Shown here piece after piece: positions 1 through 6,165 of a DNA stretch of 8,765 bases. The DNA comes from Chloroflexota bacterium (GTDB lineage Bacteria; Chloroflexota; Limnocylindria; Limnocylindrales; CSP1-4), in assembly GCA_005881055.1 (NCBI GenBank), contig VBHW01000023.1, positions 11,036-19,800 on the forward strand, given 5' to 3'. Position numbers and translations under genes: made by a program. How positions within the stretch are numbered: position 1 is the first letter of the stretch; every line of letters starts with the position of its first letter. Below the pieces are notes generated by a model, which saw only the letters and a list, made by a program, of their open reading frames with translations, made no database searches and was not told where the DNA came from.

Positions 1-6
1 ACCCTG

Positions 7-15
7 TGCTACACT
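7..15 (+). promoter_or_regulatory. Possible extended -10 promoter element upstream of rpsB
   Basis: The sequence TGCTACACT at 7-15 matches the extended -10 pattern TGnTATAAT, with TG, a one-base spacer and a hexamer agreeing at 4 of 6 positions including the key A2 and T6. Transcription would start near 21-23 and leave a leader of about 155 nt before rpsB. Any -35 element lies beyond the left edge of the window, so the call rests on the -10 alone. It is the only stretch in the first 180 nt that looks like a sigma-70-type element, and it sits where the promoter of an rpsB operon would be expected. Confidence 0.4.
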
Positions 16-179
16 CCGCCGGCCGTACCCACGGCAACGCCCGCAGGCCGCTCGATCCGGCCGCGGAGAACACACGCGCGACCGTTCCGACCGGGGCGGT
101 GCCCGACGGAGGCCTGGCTTCCCGGAGGTTCCCGGCGACGAGGTCCGCGGAGGCTCTAACCGGACAGGAGGTCCTACCC
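16..179 (+). other. Probable untranslated leader of rpsB
   Basis: The rpsB reading frame stays open upstream to an ATG at 6, but the 58 extra residues are low-complexity, unlike any S2 N-terminus, and the ATG falls inside the putative -10. I therefore read this stretch as a 5' leader. It can form local hairpins, for example GGCCG 46-50 with CGGCC 58-62, and holds a direct repeat TTCCCGG at 119-125 and 129-135. Many bacteria control rpsB through an S2-binding leader, but I cannot match this leader to a known family by eye. Confidence 0.4.
166..171 (+). promoter_or_regulatory. Ribosome binding site of rpsB, in a small hairpin loop
   Basis: AGGAGG at 166-171 is a perfect Shine-Dalgarno core, 8 nt before the GTG at 180. 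It fixes that GTG as the start rather than the ATG at 6. GGAC (162-165) and GTCC (171-174) are complementary and enclose AGGAG, so most of the SD could sit in the loop of a short 4-bp hairpin. Confidence 0.85.
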
Positions 180-1133
180 GTGCCCACCGTGTCGATGCGG
201 CAGCTGCTCGAGGCGGGTATCCACTTCGGCCACCAGACGCGCCGCTGGAATCCCAAGATGCGCCCGTTCATCTTCGCGGAGCGCAACGGGATCCACATCA
301 TCGACCTCGCCCAGACGGTCAAGCGGCTCGACGTCGCCCTCGACGCGGTCCGCGAGACCGTCGGACGCGGCGACTCCGTGCTGTTCGTCGGGACGAAGAA
401 GCAGGCACAGGAGCCCGTCTCGCAGGAGGCGACGCGGGCCGGTCAGCCGTACGTGAACAAGCGCTGGCTCGGCGGCATGCTCACGAACTTCGTGACGATC
501 AAGAAGCGCATCGGCCTCCTCGACCAGCTCGAGGCCCGTCAGCAGGCTGGCGACTTCGAGCGGATGACGAAGAAGGAGGCGGCGAAGCTGTCGGAGGAGC
601 TCGGGCGGCTCACCGCGACGCTCGGCGGCATCCGCAAGATGAAGCGCCTCCCGGGGATGGTCTTCATCGTCGACCCGCACCGGGAGCGGATCGCGGTCAC
701 CGAGGCGATCAAGCTCGAGATCCCGATCGTCGGCACCGGCGACACGAACGTCGACCCCGACGAGCTCGACTACATCATCCCGGGCAATGACGACGCGATC
801 CGGGCCATCCGGCTCGTGTGCGCGCTCATCGCCGACGCCGCGATCGAGGGTGCCCGCGAGCGTGCGGCCAGACTGGCGAGCGAGCCGGAGGAGGTCCCGG
901 AGCCGGTCGCGGTGAGCGCGGACGAGTTCGACGAGACGGTCGCGGACGAGTACGTCGCTGCGCTGGCCGGAGGGGCGGCGCTCACGTTCGAGCCGGACGA
1001 CGACGACCTCCTCCCAGGAGCCCGGCCGATCCGGACGCCGGTGCCGGCCGGCCACGTCCCGAGCGAGGCCTCGCCGGACGAGATCGCCGCCGAGCTCGCC
1101 CGGGAGGCGGCCGAGAAGGCGGAGACGGAGTAG
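180..1133 (+). CDS. rpsB: 30S ribosomal protein S2
   Basis: Ribosomal protein S2 (uS2) of the small subunit binds late in 30S assembly at the head-body junction and helps recruit S1 in bacteria that have it. The 317-residue product starts at GTG 180, behind a perfect SD. Family hallmarks are clear: the N-terminal EAGIHFGHQTRRWNPKM (11-27), RNGIHIIDL (35-43), GTKKQAQE (71-78), RWLGGMLTNF (95-104), the coiled-coil hairpin around 110-150, RLPGMVFIVDP (156-166) and IPGNDDAIRAI (200-210). Usual S2 proteins have about 230-260 residues. Here a tail of about 87 residues follows position 230, rich in Glu, Asp, Ala and Pro and with a DDDD run at 273-276. This tail is not part of the core fold. It is the first gene of the cluster, with tsf next, as in most bacteria. 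Identity is certain; the role of the tail is unknown. Confidence 0.97.
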   Translation: MPTVSMRQLLEAGIHFGHQTRRWNPKMRPFIFAERNGIHIIDLAQTVKRLDVALDAVRETVGRGDSVLFVGTKKQAQEPVSQEATRAGQPYVNKRWLGGMLTNFVTIKKRIGLLDQLEARQQAGDFERMTKKEAAKLSEELGRLTATLGGIRKMKRLPGMVFIVDPHRERIAVTEAIKLEIPIVGTGDTNVDPDELDYIIPGNDDAIRAIRLVCALIADAAIEGARERAARLASEPEEVPEPVAVSADEFDETVADEYVAALAGGAALTFEPDDDDLLPGARPIRTPVPAGHVPSEASPDEIAAELAREAAEKAETE

Positions 1134-1145
1134 GCCGCGCGCTGA

Positions 1146-1197
1146 CGCGCCCGGGCGAGAGGCGCCCGGACGAGACGCGCCCGGACGAGACGCGCCC
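1146..1197 (+). repeat. 15-bp tandem repeat in the rpsB-tsf gap
   Basis: Three head-to-tail units of the consensus CGCGCCCGGACGAGA lie at 1146-1160 (one mismatch), 1161-1175 (one mismatch, at the first base) and 1176-1190 (perfect). A 7-nt partial fourth copy, CGCGCCC, follows at 1191-1197. The array begins 12 nt after the rpsB stop, is non-coding on the + strand, and accounts for a third of the gap. It looks like a small minisatellite made by replication slippage. Confidence 0.85.
1151..1169 (+). other. GC-rich hairpin after rpsB, within the repeat array
   Basis: CCGGGCG (1151-1157) pairs with CGCCCGG (1163-1169) around the 5-nt loop AGAGG, giving a perfect 7-bp all-GC stem 17 nt after the rpsB stop. 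No T run follows, so it is not a canonical intrinsic terminator. It could be an attenuator, an RNA-stabilising 3' end for rpsB, or chance in a GC-rich repeat. The stem depends on the two imperfect repeat units: the G at 1155, which differs from the consensus, makes one of its base pairs. Confidence 0.4.
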
Positions 1198-1257
1198 AGC
1201 ACGGGTCGATCACAGGTTCATCCACCGGTAGTCGCGACGAGGCAACTGCCCGCACGT

Positions 1258-1269
1258 AAGGATCAGGAG
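1258..1269 (+). promoter_or_regulatory. Ribosome binding region of tsf, two candidate SD sites
   Basis: Two SD-like motifs occur here. AAGGA at 1258-1262 is 7 nt before an ATG at 1270. AGGAG at 1265-1269 directly abuts that ATG but lies 12 nt before the next in-frame ATG at 1282. The 1270 start would add Met-His-Thr-Ser. The 1282 start gives MADIS, which lines up with the MAEIT start of E. coli EF-Ts as I remember it. I favour 1282 on family grounds, although the spacing favours 1270. Confidence 0.6.
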
Positions 1270-1281
1270 ATGCACACGAGC

Positions 1282-1844
1282 ATGGCGGATATCTCGGCGG
1301 CCGCGGTCAAGGAGCTGCGCGATCGCACCGGCGCCGGGTTCATGGACTGCAAGCGAGCACTCGAGGAGAGCGGCGGCGACATCGACGCGGCCGTCGGGCT
1401 CCTGCGTGAGCGCGGGCAGGCTGCCGCCGCGAAGAAGGCCGGGCGCGAGGCGCGCGATGGGCTCGTGGGCAGCTACATCCACACCGGCGGCAAGATCGGC
1501 GTCCTCATCGAGGTGAACTGCGAGACCGACTTCGTCGCACGTACGGAGCAGTTCCAGCGGCTCGTCCGCGACCTGGCGGTCCAGCGATCCCGGCGCTTGC
1601 CCTCGCGGAGAAGCGCTCCGAGCTCCTCGCCGACCCGAGCGTCCAGCGCAAGCCGGACGAGATCCGCGAGCGGATCGTCGCCGGCCAGCTGGACAAGTGG
1701 TACGCGCAGGTCTCCCTGCTCGACCAGCCGTTCCGCGATCAGGAGATCACGGTCCGCGATCTCATCACCGACGCGATCGCCACGATCGGCGAGAACATCG
1801 TCGTGCGACGCTTCACCCGGTACGAGCTCGGAGAGGACGCGTGA
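1282..1844 (+). pseudogene. tsf: Elongation factor Ts, broken by an internal deletion and frameshift
   Basis: EF-Ts is the guanine nucleotide exchange factor that regenerates EF-Tu-GTP. The first part, 1282-1584, encodes 101 good residues: the UBA-like N-terminal domain with ELRDRTGAGFMDCKRAL, then the EF-Tu contact motif TDFVAR (82-87). The true sequence then moves to another frame. From 1587 to the TGA at 1842-1844 the protein continues with IPALALAEKR, KPDEIRERIVAGQLDKWYAQ, SLLDQPF and the family's terminal block IGENIVVRRFTRYELG. Against the Thermus-type short EF-Ts, about 13 residues are missing at the junction, so roughly 37 nt seem lost. Without that loss the protein would be about 199 aa, the normal short-form length. 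The upstream frame runs on as Arg/Ser-rich nonsense to 1953, over the pyrH start. The gene is essential in bacteria in which this has been tested, so an assembly error is at least as likely as a real lesion. The native stop overlaps the pyrH start (GTGA, 1841-1844). Confidence 0.9.
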
Positions 1845-2659
1845 GCGAGGTCAGCACCGTGCGCCCGGCGGCCGCGCCGGAGGCCGCCAAATCCGCGAAG
1901 GCACCGGCTTCGGAGCCCGAGCGTCGGCTGCGCTACAGGCGCATCCTCCTTAAGCTGTCGGGAGAGGCGCTGCTCGGCGACAGGCCGTACGGCGTCGATC
2001 CTGCGTTCTGCGCGTTCGTCGCCCGCCAGGTCGCGGAGGTCCACGCGCTCGGCGTCCAGGTCGGGATCGTCGTCGGAGGCGGCAACATCTTCCGTGGACT
2101 GGCCGCTGCCGCGAAGGGGATGGACCGGGCGACCGGCGACTACATCGGCATGCTCGCCACGGTCATGAACGCCCTCGCCCTCCAGGACGCCCTCGAACGC
2201 GCCGACGTCCAGACGCGGGTGATGAGCGCGATCGGGATGAACGAGGTCGCCGAGCCGTACATCCGGCGGCGGGCCGTGCGCCACCTCGAGAAGGGGCGCG
2301 TCGTCCTCCTCGCGGCCGGCACGGGCAACCCGTACTTCACGACCGACACCGCGGCCGCGTTGCGCGCCGTCGAGATCGGCGCCGAGGTCATCCTCAAGGC
2401 GACGAAGGTCGACGGGGTGTACGACGCCGATCCGCTGACCCATCCCAACGCGAAGCGCTACGAGCGCCTCGGCTACGCGGACCTCCTGCGCGATCGCCTG
2501 CGCGTTCTCGACGCGACGGCCGTGAGCCTGTGCATGGAGAACGACCTGCCGATCGTCGTCTTCGACCTCAACAAGCCCGACAACATCACCCGGGTGGCCC
2601 TCGGCGAGTCCGTCGGCACCCTCATCTCGAGCGCGCCCGACGGAGGTGCCCGACGGTGA
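1841..2659 (+). CDS. pyrH: Uridylate kinase (UMP kinase)
   Basis: Cytoplasmic UMP kinase of the amino-acid kinase fold converts UMP and ATP to UDP and ADP, the step leading to UTP and CTP. The 272-residue product starts at GTG 1841, which overlaps the native tsf stop as GTGA and has a GGAG SD 7 nt upstream. Motifs run in order: LLKLSGEALLG (36-46, phosphate binding), VVGGGNIFRG (77-86), DRATGDYIGMLATVMNALAL (95-114, UMP site and allosteric region), AGTGNPYFTTDTAAALRA (159-176) and KATKVDGVYDADP (186-198, ATP binding). About 30 N-terminal residues before RYRRILLKLS are Ala/Pro/Glu-rich and exceed the usual N-terminus. Together with the GTGA overlap, tsf translation should be coupled to pyrH. 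If the tsf frameshift is real, ribosomes that stay in the first tsf frame would pass over this start and stop only at 1951-1953, which should reduce coupling. Confidence 0.97.
   Translation: MSEVSTVRPAAAPEAAKSAKAPASEPERRLRYRRILLKLSGEALLGDRPYGVDPAFCAFVARQVAEVHALGVQVGIVVGGGNIFRGLAAAAKGMDRATGDYIGMLATVMNALALQDALERADVQTRVMSAIGMNEVAEPYIRRRAVRHLEKGRVVLLAAGTGNPYFTTDTAAALRAVEIGAEVILKATKVDGVYDADPLTHPNAKRYERLGYADLLRDRLRVLDATAVSLCMENDLPIVVFDLNKPDNITRVALGESVGTLISSAPDGGARR
2642..2646 (+). promoter_or_regulatory. Ribosome binding site of frr
   Basis: GGAGG at 2642-2646 lies inside the last codons of pyrH and 9 nt before the GTG at 2656. It selects that GTG as the frr start over the in-frame ATG at 2530, which would overlap pyrH by 130 nt and add unrelated residues. 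Confidence 0.75.
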
Positions 2660-3213
2660 GCGGCGAGGTTTTGGCCGGTACCGAGCGGAAGATGGTCCGG
2701 GCGATCGAGGCGATGGAGCGCGACTTCACCGGGATCCGGACGGGTCGCGCCTCGACGTCGCTCGTGGAGCGGATCCACGTCGACTACTACGGCACGCAGA
2801 CGCCCCTCAACCAGCTGGCCGGGATCAGCGTGCCCGAGTCGCACCTCATCGTCATCCAGCCGTGGGACCGAGCCGTCCTCGGCGCGATCGAAAAAGCCAT
2901 CCAGAAGAGTGACATCGGGCTCGTCCCGAACGTCGACGGTACCGTGGTGAGACTCAACATCCCGCCCCTCACCGAGGAGCGGCGGAAGGACATCGTCCGC
3001 GTCGTCCACAAGCGGATGGAGGAGGCTCGCGTCGAGGTCCGCAACCTCCGCCGGGAGGCTGCCGACTCACTCCGCCGCGAGGAACGCGACGGCGAGCTCG
3101 GCGCCGACGAAGCCCATCGCGAGCACGACGCACTCCAGAAGCTCACGGACCGCTACGTCGGCGAGGTCGACAAGCTGGGAGCCCACAAGGAGCAGGAGGT
3201 CCTCGAGGTCTAG
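2656..3213 (+). CDS. frr: Ribosome recycling factor
   Basis: RRF works with EF-G to split the post-termination 70S ribosome. The 185-residue product has the normal family length (about 185). It starts at GTG 2656, whose last bases overlap the pyrH TGA (GTGA, 2656-2659). Visible family features are the N-terminal helix of domain I with FTGIRTGRAST (24-34), domain II with YYGTQTPLNQLAGISVPE (44-61), IQPWDR (67-72), GLVPNVDGTVVRLNIPPLT (88-106) with the Pro-Pro turn, and the long returning helices with ERRKDIVRVVHKRMEEARV (108-126) and RNLRREAADSL (129-139), which hold the conserved arginines. The pyrH-frr pair is conserved in most bacteria, and the 4-nt overlap implies coupled translation. I see nothing missing or unusual. 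Confidence 0.97.
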   Translation: MSGEVLAGTERKMVRAIEAMERDFTGIRTGRASTSLVERIHVDYYGTQTPLNQLAGISVPESHLIVIQPWDRAVLGAIEKAIQKSDIGLVPNVDGTVVRLNIPPLTEERRKDIVRVVHKRMEEARVEVRNLRREAADSLRREERDGELGADEAHREHDALQKLTDRYVGEVDKLGAHKEQEVLEV

Positions 3214-4043
3214 TGGCCGGTCCCGACGCCGGCGCCCGGCTCTCGCGTCCCACGGACGCGCCACCGATCGCGCATGCGCCCGCGCTCGAGGCATGGGCGG
3301 ATACGGAGGGGCGAGCGGCCGGCAAGCCGTCGAGCGTGGCGTCCGAATCCGAGGCGCGCAGCGAGATCCCGCGTCACGTCGCGATCATCATGGACGGCAA
3401 CCGCCGCTGGGCCCGAGAGCGTGGCCTGCCCGAGCTCGACGGGCATGCCGCGGGCGTCGAGGCGATCCGCGGGCTCCTGCGCCACGCCGTCCGCCGCGAT
3501 GTCCGGTACCTCACCCTCTACGCATTCAGCCGGGAGAACTGGGCGCGCTCGGACGAGGAGGTGCGCGGGCTGTTCGGCCTCCTCGAGGCGGCGATCCGTG
3601 ACGAGACCGACGAGCTTCGTGAACAGGGCGTCCGGGTCCGGCTCCTCGGGCGGCTCGACGAGCTGCCGAGCGACACCCGAGCGTCGATCGAGAGCGCCCT
3701 CGCCGAGACGGCCGAGGGGAACCGCCTGACATTGAACATCGCGTTCAACTACGCCGGGCGGACCGAGCTCGTCGACGCAGTCCGGGCGCTCGTCGCGAGC
3801 GGCACCGCGCCCGAGGCGATCGACGAGACCGCGATCTCCGGCGCGCTCTACACCGCTGGTCAGCCGGACCCCGACCTCGTCATCCGCACCGGCGGCGAGC
3901 AGCGACTCTCGAACTTCCTCATCTGGCAGTCGGCGTACGCCGAGCTGTACACGTGCAACGTCCTCTGGCCCGACTTCGGGCCCGAGGCGTTCGACGCGGC
4001 GCTCCTCGAGTTCGCTCGCCGGACGCGACGCTTCGGCCGCTAG
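3213..4043 (+). CDS. uppS: Undecaprenyl diphosphate synthase (cis-prenyltransferase)
   Basis: This enzyme adds eight IPP units in cis to farnesyl diphosphate to make the C55 carrier precursor for peptidoglycan and other wall polymers. Motifs numbered from GTG 3213: HVAIIMDGNRRWA (55-67) with catalytic Asp61, GH at 77-78 (basic-site His), LYAFSRENW (102-110), LNIAFNYAGR (174-183), and PDPDLVIRTGGEQRLSNFLI (218-237) followed by WQSAYAEL (238-245), holding the IPP-binding arginines and the metal-binding Glu244. The 276 aa exceed the usual ~250 because about 50 low-complexity residues precede the first motif. The GTG at 3213 overlaps the frr stop by one base (TAGTG). It has only GAGG 4 nt upstream, with AGGAGG 13 nt away. 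An in-frame GTG at 3336 would give a family-length protein but lacks a nearby SD. The enzyme is soluble or membrane-associated and sits between frr and cdsA, as in many bacteria. A cis-prenyltransferase of other chain length cannot be excluded. Confidence 0.95.
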   Translation: MAGPDAGARLSRPTDAPPIAHAPALEAWADTEGRAAGKPSSVASESEARSEIPRHVAIIMDGNRRWARERGLPELDGHAAGVEAIRGLLRHAVRRDVRYLTLYAFSRENWARSDEEVRGLFGLLEAAIRDETDELREQGVRVRLLGRLDELPSDTRASIESALAETAEGNRLTLNIAFNYAGRTELVDAVRALVASGTAPEAIDETAISGALYTAGQPDPDLVIRTGGEQRLSNFLIWQSAYAELYTCNVLWPDFGPEAFDAALLEFARRTRRFGR

Positions 4044-4055
4044 CGAAGGCCGTCC

Positions 4056-4883
4056 GTGCGCGAACGGGCGGGCAGCGCCATCGTCTTCGTCCCCCCGCTG
4101 GTCGTCATCCTCGTGCTCGGCATGCCCTGGATCGCGATCGGGCTGGCGATTCTCGCCGCCCTCGGGGCGCGCGAGGCCTTCCGCCTGCTCGAAGCGGCCG
4201 GCCAGCCGGCCCAGCACCTGCTCGGGGTCGTCTTCGCGACGACGATCGCCCTCGAGGCGGCTGCTCCCGCGACGCTCGCCGACAAGGCCGCGCTGCTCAT
4301 CGCCGTGGGCGTCGTCCTCGCCGCGGTCGGCACGTTCTCGCGCCGCGACCCGCGGGAGGCCCTGGCGATGTGGGTCGGCACGGTCTTCGGCGCGGTCTAT
4401 GTCGGCCAGATCGGCCTCGTCGCGCGGCTGGGACTCGCGGCGCCGGAAGTGGCCGCGGGCGCGCCCCTCGCGATGCTCGGGTCGGTGCGTGCGTGGATCC
4501 TGCTCCTCGTGCTCGGGGTGTGGGCATTCGATACGGGGGCGTTCCTCGTCGGCCGGTCGTGGGGGCGGCAGCGGTTCCTCGAGCACATCTCGCCGTCGAA
4601 GACGTACGCCGGGCTCGTCGGAGGGCTCGTCGCGTCGACGGTCGTCATCGGGCTCGTCCTGTACGGGCTCGGGCAGTCGCCGTTGCAGGCCGTCATCCTC
4701 GGGCCGCTCACCGGCCTCGCCGCGCAGGCCGGCGATCTGGCGGAGTCGATGCTCAAGCGCGCAGCCGGGGCGAAGGACGCGAGCGACCTCATCCCGGGCC
4801 ACGGTGGCGTCCTCGACCGCATCGATTCGTTCCTGTTCGCCGCACCGGTCATGACGCTCTATGTCGTCGCGGTCTTCCGCTGA
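4056..4883 (+). CDS. cdsA: Phosphatidate cytidylyltransferase (CDP-diacylglycerol synthase)
   Basis: This integral membrane enzyme makes CDP-diacylglycerol from phosphatidic acid and CTP, the branch point for all bacterial phospholipids. The 275-residue product is mostly hydrophobic. Membrane segments are visible near 8-36, 54-70, 76-94, 104-124, 146-166, 185-206 and 208-225. The CdsA signature is complete at 231-257: SMLKR, then KD (240-241), the HGG turn (249-251) and DRID (254-257), whose acidic residues bind the metal pair. Upstream, AFDTGAFLVGRSWGR (157-171), ISPSKTYAG (178-186) and QAGDLAES (224-231) are also family blocks. GTG 4056 lies 12 nt after the uppS stop, with AAGG 6 nt upstream. 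The N-terminus, RERAGSAIVFVPPLV, matches the usual start of the family. The uppS-cdsA pairing is conserved and places both lipid-phosphate enzymes together. Confidence 0.95.
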   Translation: MRERAGSAIVFVPPLVVILVLGMPWIAIGLAILAALGAREAFRLLEAAGQPAQHLLGVVFATTIALEAAAPATLADKAALLIAVGVVLAAVGTFSRRDPREALAMWVGTVFGAVYVGQIGLVARLGLAAPEVAAGAPLAMLGSVRAWILLLVLGVWAFDTGAFLVGRSWGRQRFLEHISPSKTYAGLVGGLVASTVVIGLVLYGLGQSPLQAVILGPLTGLAAQAGDLAESMLKRAAGAKDASDLIPGHGGVLDRIDSFLFAAPVMTLYVVAVFR

Positions 4884-4953
4884 GCCGCGCGGCCAGCGGC
4901 CTGGTGATCTTGACCCGGGCGGCCAGGTGACGGAAACGGACCCCCGCAAGCAC

Positions 4954-6165
4954 ATGTCGCCGGTCCGGGTCGCCCTGCTCGGGTCGACCGGCTCGATCGG
5001 CCGGCAGGCCGTCGAGGTGCTTGAGCGCCATCCGGACGTCTTCCGGGTCGTGGCACTTGCCGCCGGGCGGGACGCCGCAGTTCTCTCGGAGCAGGCCGCT
5101 CGCCTGCGTCCGGCGGCCGTCGCACTCGGCGATCCCTCGGCGCTCGCCGCTCTCGACGTCCCGGCGACGACGGCCGTCGAGCGTGGGCCGGACGCCCTCG
5201 AGCGACTCGCGACGCGGGACGACGTCGACCTCGTCGTCGTCGGCACGAGCGGGATCGTCAGCCTCCGGCCGGTGCTCGCCGCCCTCCGTGCGGGCCGTGT
5301 CGTCGCGACCGCGAACAAGGAGACGCTCGTCGCCGGGGGTCACCTCGTCATGCCGATCGCGCGTGCGCTGGCGCGCGACCGAGCCGTCCGTGACCCGGGG
5401 GATCCGTTCGGTAGTCCGCTGGCATGGCTCCGCCCGATCGATTCGGAGCACTCCGCGATCTGGCAGTGCCTCGTCGGCGAATCGCTGGGCGACGTGGCCC
5501 GCCTCATCCTCACGGCCTCGGGTGGGCCGTTCCTGGAGAGCCCGGAGAATCTCGCCGGCGTCACGCCCGATCAGGCGCTCCGCCACCCGACGTGGCGGAT
5601 GGGCGCGAAGATCACGATCGATTCGGCCACGCTCGCGAACAAGGGCCTGGAGGTCATCGAGGCACACTGGCTGTACGATGTCGACTACGACGCGATCGAC
5701 GTGATCGTCCATCCGCAGAGCGTCGTCCACTCAGCCGTCGTGTTCGTGGACGGTTCGCTCAAGGCCCAGCTGGGCACCCCTGACATGCGACTCCCGATCC
5801 AGTACGCGCTCACGTACCCGCGCCGCCAGCCGTCGCCGGCGGCCCCCGTCGATCTCGTGGCGACGGCGAGCCTGACGTTCCGCCGACCCGACGAGGGGCG
5901 GTTCCCCGCGCTCCGGATCGCTCGCGAGGCAGGTCGCATCGGCCCCCGTGCGACCGCGACGCTCATCGCGGCCGACGAGGTGGCCGTCGAGCGGTTCTTC
6001 GCCGGAACGCTCGACTTCCCGGGGATCGCCGGGCTCCTCGAGGCGGCCGTGAGGCGCTACGGCCAGGCCGGCGAGGGGGCGCCCGGGGTCGACGAGCTCG
6101 TGGCACTGGACGCCGAAGTCCGAGCGGCGTTTGCCACGGGACTGGTCGCCGAGGGGCGCGCGTGA
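4954..6165 (+). CDS. dxr: 1-deoxy-D-xylulose 5-phosphate reductoisomerase
   Basis: Dxr (IspC) converts DXP to 2-C-methylerythritol 4-phosphate with NADPH and a divalent metal, the first committed MEP step and the target of fosmidomycin. From ATG 4954 the product has 403 aa. Motifs: LLGSTGSIG (8-16, NADPH Rossmann loop), TANKETLV (119-126), IDSEHSAIWQ (162-171, metal ligands Asp163 and Glu165), TASGGPF (187-193), HPTWRMGAKITIDSATLANK (211-230) followed by GLEVIEAHW (231-239), which carries substrate residues His211, Ser224, Asn229, Lys230 and metal ligand Glu233. All catalytic residues are present. Between NKETLV and PIDSEH there are 35 residues against 19 in E. coli, an insertion of 16. The start is uncertain: GTG 4927 would add nine residues, and neither start has a strong SD. 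The ATG fits the family length better. The 70 nt after cdsA hold no other feature I can support. The 3' end overlaps rseP by GTGA. Confidence 0.96.
   Translation: MSPVRVALLGSTGSIGRQAVEVLERHPDVFRVVALAAGRDAAVLSEQAARLRPAAVALGDPSALAALDVPATTAVERGPDALERLATRDDVDLVVVGTSGIVSLRPVLAALRAGRVVATANKETLVAGGHLVMPIARALARDRAVRDPGDPFGSPLAWLRPIDSEHSAIWQCLVGESLGDVARLILTASGGPFLESPENLAGVTPDQALRHPTWRMGAKITIDSATLANKGLEVIEAHWLYDVDYDAIDVIVHPQSVVHSAVVFVDGSLKAQLGTPDMRLPIQYALTYPRRQPSPAAPVDLVATASLTFRRPDEGRFPALRIAREAGRIGPRATATLIAADEVAVERFFAGTLDFPGIAGLLEAAVRRYGQAGEGAPGVDELVALDAEVRAAFATGLVAEGRA

Noticed and set aside
6..179. Extension of rpsB to the ATG at position 6
   Set aside because: The extra 58 residues match no S2 N-terminus, the ATG falls in a likely -10 element, and a perfect SD stands 8 nt before GTG 180.
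1584..1587. Programmed ribosomal frameshift in tsf
   Set aside because: There is no slippery heptamer at the junction, and about 13 conserved residues are missing, which a frameshift alone would not explain.
4884..4953. Promoter or small gene between cdsA and dxr
   Set aside because: The 70 nt are GC-rich with a near-repeat (CGGCCTGGTGA and CGGCCAGGTGA) but hold no -10/-35 pair and no separate coding frame; part may be the dxr N-terminus if GTG 4927 is used.
3210..5318. A 702-residue open frame on the minus strand opposite uppS, cdsA and dxr
   Set aside because: It is rich in Arg, Asp, Glu and Pro with no recognisable domain, and lies opposite three well-identified genes. Long antisense frames are common in very GC-rich DNA.
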